A stretch of DNA of 64,000 bases from SFWF01 sp045636705 (lineage in GTDB: Bacteria; Bacillota; Clostridia; Oscillospirales; Acutalibacteraceae). The notes beneath the pieces were generated by a model. The model searched no databases. It had not been told where the DNA came from and saw only the letters and a program-made list of their open reading frames with translations. Shown piece by piece: positions 52,470 to 61,385 of the stretch. Numbering within the stretch: position 1 is the first letter of the stretch; every line of letters begins with the position of its first letter. The translations under genes and the position numbers were made by a program. Location: the NCBI GenBank assembly GCA_045636705.1, contig JAZTYA010000011.1, positions 1 through 64,000 of the forward strand, read 5' to 3'.

Positions 52470-53030
52470 ATGGATAACGGTGCACGTAGCTACCGCCGTT
52501 TCCGTGATGACGGTGATGAAAACGGCTTAATAGAAATCATAAGGGATTACAAAGACGGGCTTATTCTCTATCTTAATAATTTTGTCAGCAACCTAAATAC
52601 CGCAGAAGAACTTGCCGAAGACACCTTTGTACTACTTGGAATCAAAAAGCCAAAAGACAAAGAAATGGGTTCGTTTAAAACCTGGCTTTACACAATCGGA
52701 CGGAATGTGGCAATAGATTATTTAAGAAGAAACTCCAAACGAAGAGAAATCCCACTTGAAAATTCTCCCGAACTTATAAGCGAAGAACTAAGTCTTGAGG
52801 CATCCTATATCAAGGAAGAAAGCAAACTTTTGGTTCAGCAATCTATTAAAAAATTAAAACCCGAATATATGCAAATTCTATGGCTTGTTTATTTTGAAAA
52901 TTTCAGTAATAAAGAAGCGGCTCTGATTATGAAAAAAAGCGTACATAGTATTGAAACCCTTGCGTATCGTGCCCGCAAATCACTAAAAACACAACTTGAA
53001 ATGGAGGGCTTTGTTTATGAAGAATTATAA
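52470..53030 (+). CDS. ECF-type RNA polymerase sigma factor
   Basis: 186 residues. Sigma region 2 (ILYLNNFVSNLNTAEELAED to GSFKTWLYTIGRNVAIDYLR) and region 4 (LKPEYMQILWLVYFENFSNK, then an HTH with VHSIETLAYRARKSLK). AAAGGAG before the ATG. Overlaps the next gene by 14 bases, as usual for a sigma/anti-sigma pair. Target genes are not visible beyond the module itself. Confidence 0.92.
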   Translation: MDNGARSYRRFRDDGDENGLIEIIRDYKDGLILYLNNFVSNLNTAEELAEDTFVLLGIKKPKDKEMGSFKTWLYTIGRNVAIDYLRRNSKRREIPLENSPELISEELSLEASYIKEESKLLVQQSIKKLKPEYMQILWLVYFENFSNKEAALIMKKSVHSIETLAYRARKSLKTQLEMEGFVYEEL

Positions 53031-53760
53031 TGAAATGGCAAATGATGTTCTCCGTAAAATCGAAGAACATAAAATTAATGAAAAAAAGAAAAGAAAAGTT
53101 ATTAAAAGAGTTGTTATACCTGTTTGTTGCTTTTGCATTATCTCACTTATAGGTGTTGGTCTTTGGCAGGGCGATTTTTTAAAAACTAAACCGCCTGTTT
53201 CTTTAGACGATTCGACCATAATCGGCGAAAAGGATTGGATTGATGAAATCGAATCCGAAGATACGGCTTGGGAAGAAGATTTATCAAGTGAATATACTGT
53301 TAGTAATATAGTAATTCAATCAAATAAGGCTCAAGAATCTAAATTTGATGTAGAAATGACAGTTAATGTAAGCACGGTTGATAAAAACGGCAACGCCAAT
53401 ATGTATAAAACCGAAAAATTACCATTAAGTGCCGAACATATAACCTTAGAAATCATTAATAAGAATGATGAAATTTCTATAGTTTGCAGTGGCTTTTGGC
53501 GATTAGAAAAACTTGTGAACGGAAAATATACCGAAGTTGCAAGCGCTAACCGTGAGGCTAATTCAGGCTGCGGACCAAACAGTTCTTGTTTTGTATTTTT
53601 CGAAATGGAGGATTATAGAGAAGCTATAAGCGAAGGAAAATATCGCATCATTTCCCCTACTCTAAATATCGCAAAGAGTACAGAGAACGGACTTGTTGAT
53701 TATTATTACCAAAACGAAAAACAGTTTATAATTTATAAAGAGTTTGAAATAGTTGAATAA
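53017..53760 (+). CDS. Probable anti-sigma factor, single-pass membrane protein
   Basis: 247 residues from ATG 53017, 8 bases after GGAGG inside the sigma gene. Short basic cytoplasmic N-terminus (about 1-29, MANDVLRKIEEHK), one helix (about 34-53), and a beta-rich outer domain with the CGPNSSC pair. No recognised anti-sigma motif such as ZAS His-x3-Cys-x2-Cys, so the call rests on position and topology. Confidence 0.65.
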   Translation: MKNYNEMANDVLRKIEEHKINEKKKRKVIKRVVIPVCCFCIISLIGVGLWQGDFLKTKPPVSLDDSTIIGEKDWIDEIESEDTAWEEDLSSEYTVSNIVIQSNKAQESKFDVEMTVNVSTVDKNGNANMYKTEKLPLSAEHITLEIINKNDEISIVCSGFWRLEKLVNGKYTEVASANREANSGCGPNSSCFVFFEMEDYREAISEGKYRIISPTLNIAKSTENGLVDYYYQNEKQFIIYKEFEIVE

Positions 53761-53789
53761 TAAAAAATATGGAGGTTATAAGAGGTTTT

Positions 53790-54467
53790 ATGAAAAAATA
53801 CACTTTATTTTTAATTCTATCTATGCTTGTTATATTGCTGTGTGGATGTTGTATTCCCAATTCCGTACATAACAGTTCAGCCAATTCTTCTGATTCAATA
53901 TCTTCTAAAAAGGAAAGTCAAACAAATACCCTCGAAGAATATGAAGAACCTGCAGGAAACATTCTGCTTACTAAGATTTCATCAAAGGAATTAAAAGACA
54001 TTCCTAAGAACACTTCGTATGGAGAAATAATCAATATTCTAGGTGTAGGTGCAGATTTTTATAATGGATATTTGTCCTTATATGAACTTGATAATGAAAA
54101 AATATTAGCATTAAACTTTAAATCTATTGAGGAAATTTGTCCATTTTCGGGAGAGGAACTCATCTTACAAGCAGTTAAGCCGAAAACAAAAGAATCTCTT
54201 TTCCTTGATGAAGACGATGAAGAAATGATGCATATCTACGGAATTATCGTTTTTCATGACCCTTATGCAGCGGTTTACTCCCCTATAACAAAACAATATT
54301 ATGAAGTTAATCTCTCAAAATGTGAAAACATAAAATTTTCTAATGGAACAGTGGCTGCTGCTAAAGATATAAACTTTTATGATGAACTAATTATTACTTG
54401 TAGCGACATAACGGAATCAATGCCACCACAAATAACAAAACCTGACTCTATAACCATATTGAACTAA
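53790..54467 (+). CDS. Predicted lipoprotein of unknown function
   Basis: 225 residues from ATG 53790 (AGAGG 4-5 bases upstream). The signal ends in LCGC, a loose lipobox, followed by a Ser/Asn-rich linker. A PepSY/SmpA-like pattern, IPKNTSYGEIINILGVGADF, suggests a small alpha/beta domain; the rest is not recognised. Third gene of the sigma module, so it may sense or be controlled by envelope stress. Confidence 0.6.
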   Translation: MKKYTLFLILSMLVILLCGCCIPNSVHNSSANSSDSISSKKESQTNTLEEYEEPAGNILLTKISSKELKDIPKNTSYGEIINILGVGADFYNGYLSLYELDNEKILALNFKSIEEICPFSGEELILQAVKPKTKESLFLDEDDEEMMHIYGIIVFHDPYAAVYSPITKQYYEVNLSKCENIKFSNGTVAAAKDINFYDELIITCSDITESMPPQITKPDSITILN

Positions 54468-54470
54468 GAA

Positions 54471-54498
54471 AAAAAGCTACTCGATTGAGTAGCTTTTT
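54471..54498. terminator. Bidirectional intrinsic terminator
   Basis: AAAAAGCTACTC/GAGTAGCTTTTT with GATT loop between the sigma module and the polysaccharide cluster. Confidence 0.95.
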
Positions 54499-54503
54499 GT
54501 TTT

Positions 54504-55313
54504 TTACTTTCCAAAACGGAAACGGTCGGCATCAGTAAGGTCTAGGGCATCTACGATTTTTTCGAAGCTTTCCTTTGCCGCTTCGAGTTCCTTAACGCTA
54601 TGAGAGTCAGAGCCCAGATAGAACTTACAGCCCACCTCTTTTGCAATTTTATAAGGTCTTAGAACCCTTTTTAACTGCTCCTCGTTATATCCTTTGATAG
54701 TGAAATTAAGTTCAAAGCCGGCTCCTTTATCCCTTAATTTTTCGAATAATTTTATATAGGTTTCATCCGAAATGGTATCAAGTATGCGAATATGCTCATC
54801 AAAATCGCCTCGGTTATAGGCGATAAGCGAGCAGGTTAAATGGGCAATGCCGATTTTATGCCAAGGCAAATTCATATCGAGCAACTTATCGAGTCTATCT
54901 ACCCAAACTTCCGCTCTATCCTCTACCGAGGTTTTGCTTTCGTCAACCGTGAAGCCGTTCATGTGAAGGTGGGTTGTAGGAATAATTATAAAATCGAACC
55001 TGTCCATTTTATCACTAGCTAAACCTACTGTCATAAATTTATCAAGTTCGGTTTCACATCCGAAAGAAAACTTTACGCCATCTGCTTGTGGTAATGGTAA
55101 AATAGCGGCGATGTGCTCATAGTTTTGACCCTGATACCAAGAACTTGCCCCCGGTACGTCGCTATCCCAAAGGTGGTCGGTAATACAAATTTCGGTAAAG
55201 TTATTGTCTTTTGCATACTGCAAAATTCTATCTTTAGTGAGTTCCTTATCATCAGCGGCGCAAAATGATATATTAGAATGAATATGATAATCGTGGTCAA
55301 CTTTAAATCTCAT
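54504..55313 (-). CDS. PHP-domain phosphoesterase (histidinol-phosphatase-like)
   Basis: 269 residues. HDYHIHSN (metal His), ITDHLWD, GCETELD, TTHLHMNG and GSDSHSVKEL are the PHP metal-site motifs. It is not in a histidine operon; PHP proteins of this size include HisK, tyrosine phosphatases of capsule loci and nucleases. Position at the end of a polysaccharide cluster is compatible with a capsule role but not proof. Confidence 0.75.
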   Translation of the reverse strand: MRFKVDHDYHIHSNISFCAADDKELTKDRILQYAKDNNFTEICITDHLWDSDVPGASSWYQGQNYEHIAAILPLPQADGVKFSFGCETELDKFMTVGLASDKMDRFDFIIIPTTHLHMNGFTVDESKTSVEDRAEVWVDRLDKLLDMNLPWHKIGIAHLTCSLIAYNRGDFDEHIRILDTISDETYIKLFEKLRDKGAGFELNFTIKGYNEEQLKRVLRPYKIAKEVGCKFYLGSDSHSVKELEAAKESFEKIVDALDLTDADRFRFGK

Positions 55314-55336
55314 AATATTACCTCTAGGTTAAGTGT

Positions 55337-55948
55337 TTAACCCTGAAAATCAAGGTTGCTTTCATCCTTATAAGAAATTATTTTAGCCGGCACACCGCCT
55401 ACAATTGCGTTCTTTGGCACATCCTTTAAAACGACTGCGCCTGCTGCCGCCAAGCTGTTTTCAGCCATTGTAACGTCGCCTAAAACCTTTGCGCCACAAG
55501 TAACCGAAACGTTGTCCTCTAAAACGGGAGCAAACTCACCCTTATAGCCGATTGTTACCTGCTGATAAATTCGGCAGTTCTCACCTATTTTTTTAGCGCT
55601 TATGATGGTCGCAAAGCCGTGTTGGATATAAAGACCGCCACCAATTTCCTTTGTATAGATAAAAAGGCTCTCCATAGGTTTCCAAAGCATTCGTGTAATG
55701 CCATAATGGAGCAAAGACCTGTTTGGATATTTAAAGCGGTGGATTAAAAGATTTCTGAACTCTTTATAATAGGTTAAATACCAATTTAACGACTCAAAAA
55801 GACCTAAGGTATTTTGATTAATTTGATTCCACCTAGCAATATCCTTTAAGATTAGGTGCTTTTGCTTTGAAGCAAGCAAGCACAAATAAACAAAAAAGGT
55901 TCTAGGATAGTTTAGAGCCGCAAAAAGCCTTTTACTTTTAGTTACCAT
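55337..55948 (-). CDS. Hexapeptide-repeat acetyltransferase (serine acetyltransferase-like)
   Basis: 203 residues. C-terminal left-handed beta helix: IGGGLYIQHGFATIISAKKI, NCRIYQQVTIG, VSVTCGAKVLGDV and NSLAAAGAVVLKDVP, ending GVPAKII. Resembles CysE-like acyltransferases common in polysaccharide loci, so sugar O-acetylation is likely. Overlaps the acyltransferase-3 gene by 11 bases. Confidence 0.82.
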   Translation of the reverse strand: MVTKSKRLFAALNYPRTFFVYLCLLASKQKHLILKDIARWNQINQNTLGLFESLNWYLTYYKEFRNLLIHRFKYPNRSLLHYGITRMLWKPMESLFIYTKEIGGGLYIQHGFATIISAKKIGENCRIYQQVTIGYKGEFAPVLEDNVSVTCGAKVLGDVTMAENSLAAAGAVVLKDVPKNAIVGGVPAKIISYKDESNLDFQG

Positions 55949-56948
55949 TTTTACTTTTCTCCTTTAAGAGTTTGATTGTTCTTGACGGGAAAAAGAAGAA
56001 GTCTAAAACTTTTGTCTTTTTAGCAATAACAGCTGCAAGTACCGATACAAAAATGCCACAAAGTGTGCCGATAATTACGTGAATTATCCAATTAGTAATA
56101 TTTAAGCGAATTAAAACTATTCTTATTCCTGCGGTAAAAATGGTGTGTAAAAGGTAGATTTGGAATGAGTATTTATTAATGAAGAGAAGAAAGCGGGATA
56201 CAATCTTTACATTCTCTAAAAGAGAAATAAACATAATGCTTGAATAAATTCCGAAAAGCACCATTAATTCTTTAAAGAAGGTATCCTCGATTTTGCACCA
56301 AATAATTAAAAACACTCCAACCGCTAAATGTAAAAGAACAACAACGAATTTTAACGGTTTTGCTAATTTTGTAAGCTTTGTGAAATCAACAAAGGTACCA
56401 ACACCAAATGCTAACGCTGAATATAGCACCGTATCAATACTGCCAAGTCCTATTCCAAAGAAGGTAAAGGTATAGCCTGTAATAATGAGTAATAAGGTGG
56501 TTTGCCAATTCTTAAGGATGCCTGAAAAAATAGTCCAGAGCACAAACAAAAGGAATAAAGCATGCAAGTACCAGTACTGCGCTATCGGAGTTTTCCAAAT
56601 AAAGAGTATATCCAAAGCCGAAGCGTTTGTGTTTGCCTCGCCTACAAAACTGTTTATAAGTATATAAACGGTAGAAAAAACAACGTAAGGAACGCCTAGG
56701 TTTAAAAGCTTATGTAAAATGAAATTAAGCTTGGTTTTCTTGCCTTTCCATTCCCCTGTTTCTTTATAAACAACGCCGCTTAAGAAAAGAAAAAGCGCAA
56801 CGTGGAAAGACCAAACGAAAAGTTCCACTCCCCTAAAAAAAGACGGAATGTTAATGCCCGCTAAACGTATACCCATTATAACGTGTCCAAACAGAACCAA
56901 AAAACAGGCATAACCTTTAAGCTTATCGACAAGTATGTTTCTTTCCAT
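55938..56948 (-). CDS. Acyltransferase family 3 membrane protein
   Basis: 336 residues, about ten helices. N-terminal VDKLKGYACFLVLFGHVIMG and FVWSFHVALFLFLSG are the family 3 signature; YQIYLLHT near the end is also typical. It likely O-acylates the cell-surface polysaccharide made by this cluster. Confidence 0.85.
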   Translation of the reverse strand: MERNILVDKLKGYACFLVLFGHVIMGIRLAGINIPSFFRGVELFVWSFHVALFLFLSGVVYKETGEWKGKKTKLNFILHKLLNLGVPYVVFSTVYILINSFVGEANTNASALDILFIWKTPIAQYWYLHALFLLFVLWTIFSGILKNWQTTLLLIITGYTFTFFGIGLGSIDTVLYSALAFGVGTFVDFTKLTKLAKPLKFVVVLLHLAVGVFLIIWCKIEDTFFKELMVLFGIYSSIMFISLLENVKIVSRFLLFINKYSFQIYLLHTIFTAGIRIVLIRLNITNWIIHVIIGTLCGIFVSVLAAVIAKKTKVLDFFFFPSRTIKLLKEKSKNGN

Positions 56949-56963
56949 TTTGCACCTCCTTAA

Positions 56964-57893
56964 TTATTTGTTTTTATTTTTACTCTTGCATACGGCAGAA
57001 ACAATATATTTTGGTCTGCCCTTAATCTCCTCATAAATACGAGCTACGTAATATCCTATTATTCCAAGGCTTATCATCATAATGCTACCTATGAAAATTA
57101 GGATTAAAATAACGGTTGTCATACCTTCAATGGCACGGCCTTGAAGTTTGTCAACAAATGCCCAAACACCGAACACAGCGGTAATAAAGAGCATTATAAG
57201 GCCAAGCACGGTAACTAGCTGCATGGGTGCGGTTGTGTATGCCGAAATATTAGAAATCGCATATTTAATAAGCGAAATCGGTGACCATTTTGTAGTGCCT
57301 TCGGTTCTTTCTTTTACCTCGAACTCAACCGTTGTTTTCTTATATCCTACCCAGAAAGAAATTGCTCTGAAGAAGCCCTTCTTCTCAGGGATTTTATTTA
57401 AAACGTCAACAACCTTGCGGTCTAAAAGTTTAAAGTCTGAGGCGTTAGACATATCAAATCCAACTACAGAACTAATAAGCGAATAAAAACTTTTAGCGGC
57501 AAATCCGTGAACCATATTCTCTTTGCCTCTGGTGCTCTTTACACCCTCAACAATTTCGTAGCCTTCCTGCCAAAGACGATACATTTCAACTATTTTTTCG
57601 GGTGGATGCTGTAAATCACAGTCAATTACAACAACGCAGTCGCCTTCTGCTGCAGCAAGTCCTGCAGAAATTGCAGCCTCTTTTCCAAAGTTTCTTGAAA
57701 AATGGAGTCCTAAAACGTTCTTTTCTTTGTTTGCTAATGCCTTGATTTTTTCATAGGTTGAGTCGGAAGAGCCGTCATCAACAAATATAAGTTCATTTTC
57801 AATAACCGCATTATTCAAAATTTCAGATATTGTAAAATAAGCCTTATCAATAGACAACTCCTCGTTATATGCAGGAATAATTACAGATAACAT
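56964..57893 (-). CDS. GT2 glycosyltransferase with C-terminal membrane helices (GtrB/DPM-like)
   Basis: 309 residues. SVIIPAYNEELSIDKAY, ELIFVDDGSSDST, LHFSRNFGKEAAISAG and VIDCDLQHPPE mark the polyprenyl-phosphate glycosyltransferase subfamily; two C-terminal helices (about 232-300) anchor it. It would load a sugar onto undecaprenyl phosphate for transfer on the outer face. Confidence 0.9.
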   Translation of the reverse strand: MLSVIIPAYNEELSIDKAYFTISEILNNAVIENELIFVDDGSSDSTYEKIKALANKEKNVLGLHFSRNFGKEAAISAGLAAAEGDCVVVIDCDLQHPPEKIVEMYRLWQEGYEIVEGVKSTRGKENMVHGFAAKSFYSLISSVVGFDMSNASDFKLLDRKVVDVLNKIPEKKGFFRAISFWVGYKKTTVEFEVKERTEGTTKWSPISLIKYAISNISAYTTAPMQLVTVLGLIMLFITAVFGVWAFVDKLQGRAIEGMTTVILILIFIGSIMMISLGIIGYYVARIYEEIKGRPKYIVSAVCKSKNKNK

Positions 57894-59261
57894 TTACTCT
57901 TTTTCAGTCCCTTCAAACAATTTTTCAAGGGTTGCAACCGACATAGGTTTATAGTAATAAAATCCTTGCAATAGGTCGCATCCTGCCTTAATTGCGGCTT
58001 CCTCTTGTTCTTTTGTTTCAATACCTTCGCAAAGGGTTTTAAATCCGATATCCTTTGAGGTTTGGATAATGTTTTTAAGGATTATAAAGCCTGTTTCGGT
58101 AACCGAGTTTTGTGTTATTGCTTTATCGATTTTCACAATAGAAATATCGAGGTTTTGCAAATCTCCAAAGGTTGTAAAGCCACTGCCAAAATCGTCAAGG
58201 AGGATAGAAACGCCCTTTTGCTTAAGGGTTGATAGGTTATCTATCATCTGTTGCTTAGCTTCGCCGTCAATGTTTTTATCCTCTAAAATCTCTACCGCTA
58301 GGCAAGAGAATTTAAGGTCATACTTTTCTGCAATTCCTGTGATTTTTTCAACAAATGCGGGTTCGCTCAAGGTTGAGCGTGAGAAGTTTATTGTATATTT
58401 ATAACCTTCACGTTGCTTTTTATCGTTTGAAATCCATTTGCAGTTTTTCTCAAAGATATAATAGTCAAACTTTTCGTTTATACCAACCGAATCAACCGCA
58501 GACAAAAAGCTTCTGGGTGTTAAAACACCGTCACTTTCGGAGTTAAGTCTGGATAAAACCTCTGCTCCGATAATCTTTCTTGTCTTTGCATCAATAACAG
58601 GTTGATACTCTAAGAAGAAGCGGTTATTATCAATTTCTTTTTCGATATTGTTTTCTATCTTAATCTTCTTTTCAAGCGCCTTGCCGCTAGTCAAATTCCA
58701 TTCAGCAAAAGGAATTTTTTGATTTTTAGCAAGCATGCAAGCCTGCTTAGCGCGGCTTATTGCCTCGTCAAACAAGGTTTTTGAAGATGCGGCAGAATAG
58801 ATACCAAATCTTATGTTTACGATATTTAACACGCTATATTTTATAAGACAGGTATTAAGCTCGGACTGGCAAAGTTCCACCTTGTTGCGCGCAGTATCAC
58901 TATCACAATTTAATAAAGCTACAAAGTTCTTTTCGTCATAAACTGAAATAAAACTGTTTTCTTCGGTAGCTAAACTACTAAGCAAAATAAGTTTGATTTC
59001 TGATAAAAGATTTGAATCACTATAAAGTCCTCTTGGATTATCTGCCGAAAGGCTTACGTACAAAAGGGTTCTTTCTTCTCTTGACTTGCCAAGCTTATTA
59101 TAAATTGATTCGGCTTTGCCGATAGGGATAAAATGGTTGTCCAAACGGCCCTCTGCCGTCTTAACACCCTTTACCGCAAAGTAAACACCAATAGCAGCAA
59201 GTAAAATAACTCCTACTGCTAAAGCCAATATAACTATGTATGGGTTTTCAAATATCTGCAT
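57894..59261 (-). CDS. EAL-domain protein (probable c-di-GMP phosphodiesterase)
   Basis: 455 residues. One N-terminal helix (8-30), a degenerate GGDEF-like domain (about 65-185, no GG(D/E)EF), and an EAL domain (about 200-450). The EAL box reads EVL (234-236), but Asn292, Glu324, the DDFG loop (356-359), Lys377 and the GIE Glu (411-415) are present, so activity is possible. It lies inside the polysaccharide operon with no gaps, which suggests that c-di-GMP controls polymer production. Confidence 0.88.
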   Translation of the reverse strand: MQIFENPYIVILALAVGVILLAAIGVYFAVKGVKTAEGRLDNHFIPIGKAESIYNKLGKSREERTLLYVSLSADNPRGLYSDSNLLSEIKLILLSSLATEENSFISVYDEKNFVALLNCDSDTARNKVELCQSELNTCLIKYSVLNIVNIRFGIYSAASSKTLFDEAISRAKQACMLAKNQKIPFAEWNLTSGKALEKKIKIENNIEKEIDNNRFFLEYQPVIDAKTRKIIGAEVLSRLNSESDGVLTPRSFLSAVDSVGINEKFDYYIFEKNCKWISNDKKQREGYKYTINFSRSTLSEPAFVEKITGIAEKYDLKFSCLAVEILEDKNIDGEAKQQMIDNLSTLKQKGVSILLDDFGSGFTTFGDLQNLDISIVKIDKAITQNSVTETGFIILKNIIQTSKDIGFKTLCEGIETKEQEEAAIKAGCDLLQGFYYYKPMSVATLEKLFEGTEKE

Positions 59262-59264
59262 AGT

Positions 59265-60356
59265 TTAAACTCCTAAATCTTTATTTTTAAAGGTTGGAAA
59301 TTCGAGTGTGCCACCCGACATCTCAAGTCCTATAGTTTCTGCAGCCTTAATACATTTAAGTCCGTCTGCTCTTGCTCTTTTTTTGCGAGCAGGCAGTTCT
59401 TTTATAAGGAAAGGTATTCCAAAAGCCAACATTCCTTTAATAAGGTCGGCCTTCGAAATGCCCGTTCTTTTATATTCTGCTAAAATTTCAAAAAAGGCAT
59501 AACTTAAAGCATAACTGTCAAGCTTTTTGGTTTCTTTGTTAACCGATTTTGCCCACTTAAGAAATTTGCAGAATTTATTAATATCGGTATTTTTTCTAAA
59601 ATAAACACCGTTTATATAAAAATCTTCTTGGTCTTCTGTCATAGGCTTTAAAATCGAAGACAAATAATTTTTTTGAACCTTGATTACTTCTTTTGTTTGT
59701 TTATCAAGCGTGGTTTCGGTTATTTGTTTATCGTGAAGTCTATAAACCATCAAATAGTCGGATAAAATCTCTACCTTTTTGTTTTCTAACACAAATCTTG
59801 TCCAAAGTTCCATATCTTCGGTACAGGTAAAGTTTTTATCGTAGCCGAGGTTTTTAATTGCCTCTGCTTTTGCAATAATTCCCGGATGAAGAATTGGGTT
59901 TGTAACCAAAAGCAACGCTTTGATAGATTCAAAATCCGCCTTGCCACCACAACCACCCGAAGAATATACCCCATTTTTAAGAGTTAAAAACCTACAAGAC
60001 GATAGGTCAATATCAGGGTTCGCTTCCATGAAATCAAACTGCTTTTGAAGTCTTGTTGGAAGAGCGATATCATCGGCATCCATTCGGGCAATATATTTAC
60101 CCTGAGCGATTGATAAAGCCTTGTTTAAGGATGAAGGAAGTCTTAAATTTGTTTCGTTAGTATGTACCTTAATTCTTTGGTCTTCTGATGAGTATTTATC
60201 CAAGATTTCGGCGGTTTTATCGGTTGAACAGTCGTTTATAATAATAAATTCCCATTCCTTAAAGGTTTGGTTTATTATGCTGTCAATGGTTTCTGCCAAA
60301 TAGTCTTCGCCATTATAAACGCTCATAATTAAAGATATTTTAGGTTCTATATTCAT
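59265..60356 (-). CDS. GT2 glycosyltransferase
   Basis: 363 residues. ISLIMSVYNGEDYLAETIDS, FIIINDCSTDKT, YIARMDADDIALPTRL (DxD-type metal site) and TCTEDMELWTRF define a GT-A family 2 enzyme; a helical C-terminus of about 100 residues may dock to partner or membrane. Adds a sugar to a lipid-linked repeat unit. 4-base overlap with the next gene upstream. Confidence 0.9.
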   Translation of the reverse strand: MNIEPKISLIMSVYNGEDYLAETIDSIINQTFKEWEFIIINDCSTDKTAEILDKYSSEDQRIKVHTNETNLRLPSSLNKALSIAQGKYIARMDADDIALPTRLQKQFDFMEANPDIDLSSCRFLTLKNGVYSSGGCGGKADFESIKALLLVTNPILHPGIIAKAEAIKNLGYDKNFTCTEDMELWTRFVLENKKVEILSDYLMVYRLHDKQITETTLDKQTKEVIKVQKNYLSSILKPMTEDQEDFYINGVYFRKNTDINKFCKFLKWAKSVNKETKKLDSYALSYAFFEILAEYKRTGISKADLIKGMLAFGIPFLIKELPARKKRARADGLKCIKAAETIGLEMSGGTLEFPTFKNKDLGV

Positions 60357-61375
60357 TTTTTCAACCCCTTTATATCTTTTATTTTTTTACATAGATAGAG
60401 AAAATAAAAAGCTAATCTTATTTGCTCTTTTTTTAATAGGAATAATGTTATTTTGCTTTTTGTAGTAATATTTTCAAAATATGCTTTCTTAATTTCTTCT
60501 TTGTGCAATGAGCCAAGTATAGCATTTTTAATGCCGCTAATCTTATCAAAATATCCACCCTCTGCCGCTGCCGCTAGAATGGCAAAGCACAAAAAGCAAG
60601 AATAACGCGAAAGCAGTTCTTCAAAATATTCAGGCTTCTTAACCTCAAGGTTTCGAAGGTAGGTTACCGCCTGTTCAATCTGCGAAATTTGAATTATTTT
60701 AAAACTTGTGGTAATAGAGTCGCCACGTACTGTGTAAAGATATATGGGCTTTTTGCTCATGTAAACTAAATTTGCATCCAAATAGCAAGGGGTTGTACAA
60801 CAAGCGTCTTCACCCATAATAATCGAGGTGTGCAAATTCATTTGATACTTAAAGGCTAGTTCCCTTTTTATTGCTTTGCCCCATAAGAAATAAAAGAGGT
60901 TTTGCATATTTTTGTTAGATAAAAGATTTGGATATATTTTTTCTTCTAACTTACCCTTATCGTAAAGGCCCTCTTCTGCCAGGTCGTGCACCACGTCCCC
61001 TAGTTTTCCGTCGGTAAAAATCCTATAGGAAAAAGAAACCATATCCGCATTTGTATCTTGAATTATTTGATAAGCGCTCATAAGAGCATCTTCTGTAATG
61101 GCGTCGTCGCCATCAAGATTAAATATATAATCGCCTTTTGCTATGCTGATTCCCGCCTGTCTTGCGCTTACAAGACCTCCGTTTTCTTTATGAACAACCT
61201 TGATTCTAGAGTCTTTTTTAGCATATTCATCGCAAATTTCAGGACAATTATCAGGCGAGCCGTCATCGACTAAAATAAGTTCAAAATCGGCAAAAGTCTG
61301 CTCAAGCACGCTATTGATACAGCGGCTTATGTATTTTTCAATATTGTATATCGGGACGATTACCGAAAAAAACAT
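60353..61375 (-). CDS. GT2 glycosyltransferase
   Basis: 340 residues. SVIVPIYNIEKYISRCINSV, LILVDDGSPDNCPEICDEYA and DYIFNLDGDDAITEDALM (DGDD metal site). Likely adds one sugar of the repeat unit. Acceptor and sugar cannot be read from sequence. Confidence 0.9.
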   Translation of the reverse strand: MFFSVIVPIYNIEKYISRCINSVLEQTFADFELILVDDGSPDNCPEICDEYAKKDSRIKVVHKENGGLVSARQAGISIAKGDYIFNLDGDDAITEDALMSAYQIIQDTNADMVSFSYRIFTDGKLGDVVHDLAEEGLYDKGKLEEKIYPNLLSNKNMQNLFYFLWGKAIKRELAFKYQMNLHTSIIMGEDACCTTPCYLDANLVYMSKKPIYLYTVRGDSITTSFKIIQISQIEQAVTYLRNLEVKKPEYFEELLSRYSCFLCFAILAAAAEGGYFDKISGIKNAILGSLHKEEIKKAYFENITTKSKITLFLLKKEQIRLAFYFLYLCKKIKDIKGLKK

Positions 61376-61385
61376 ATTTTTACTC

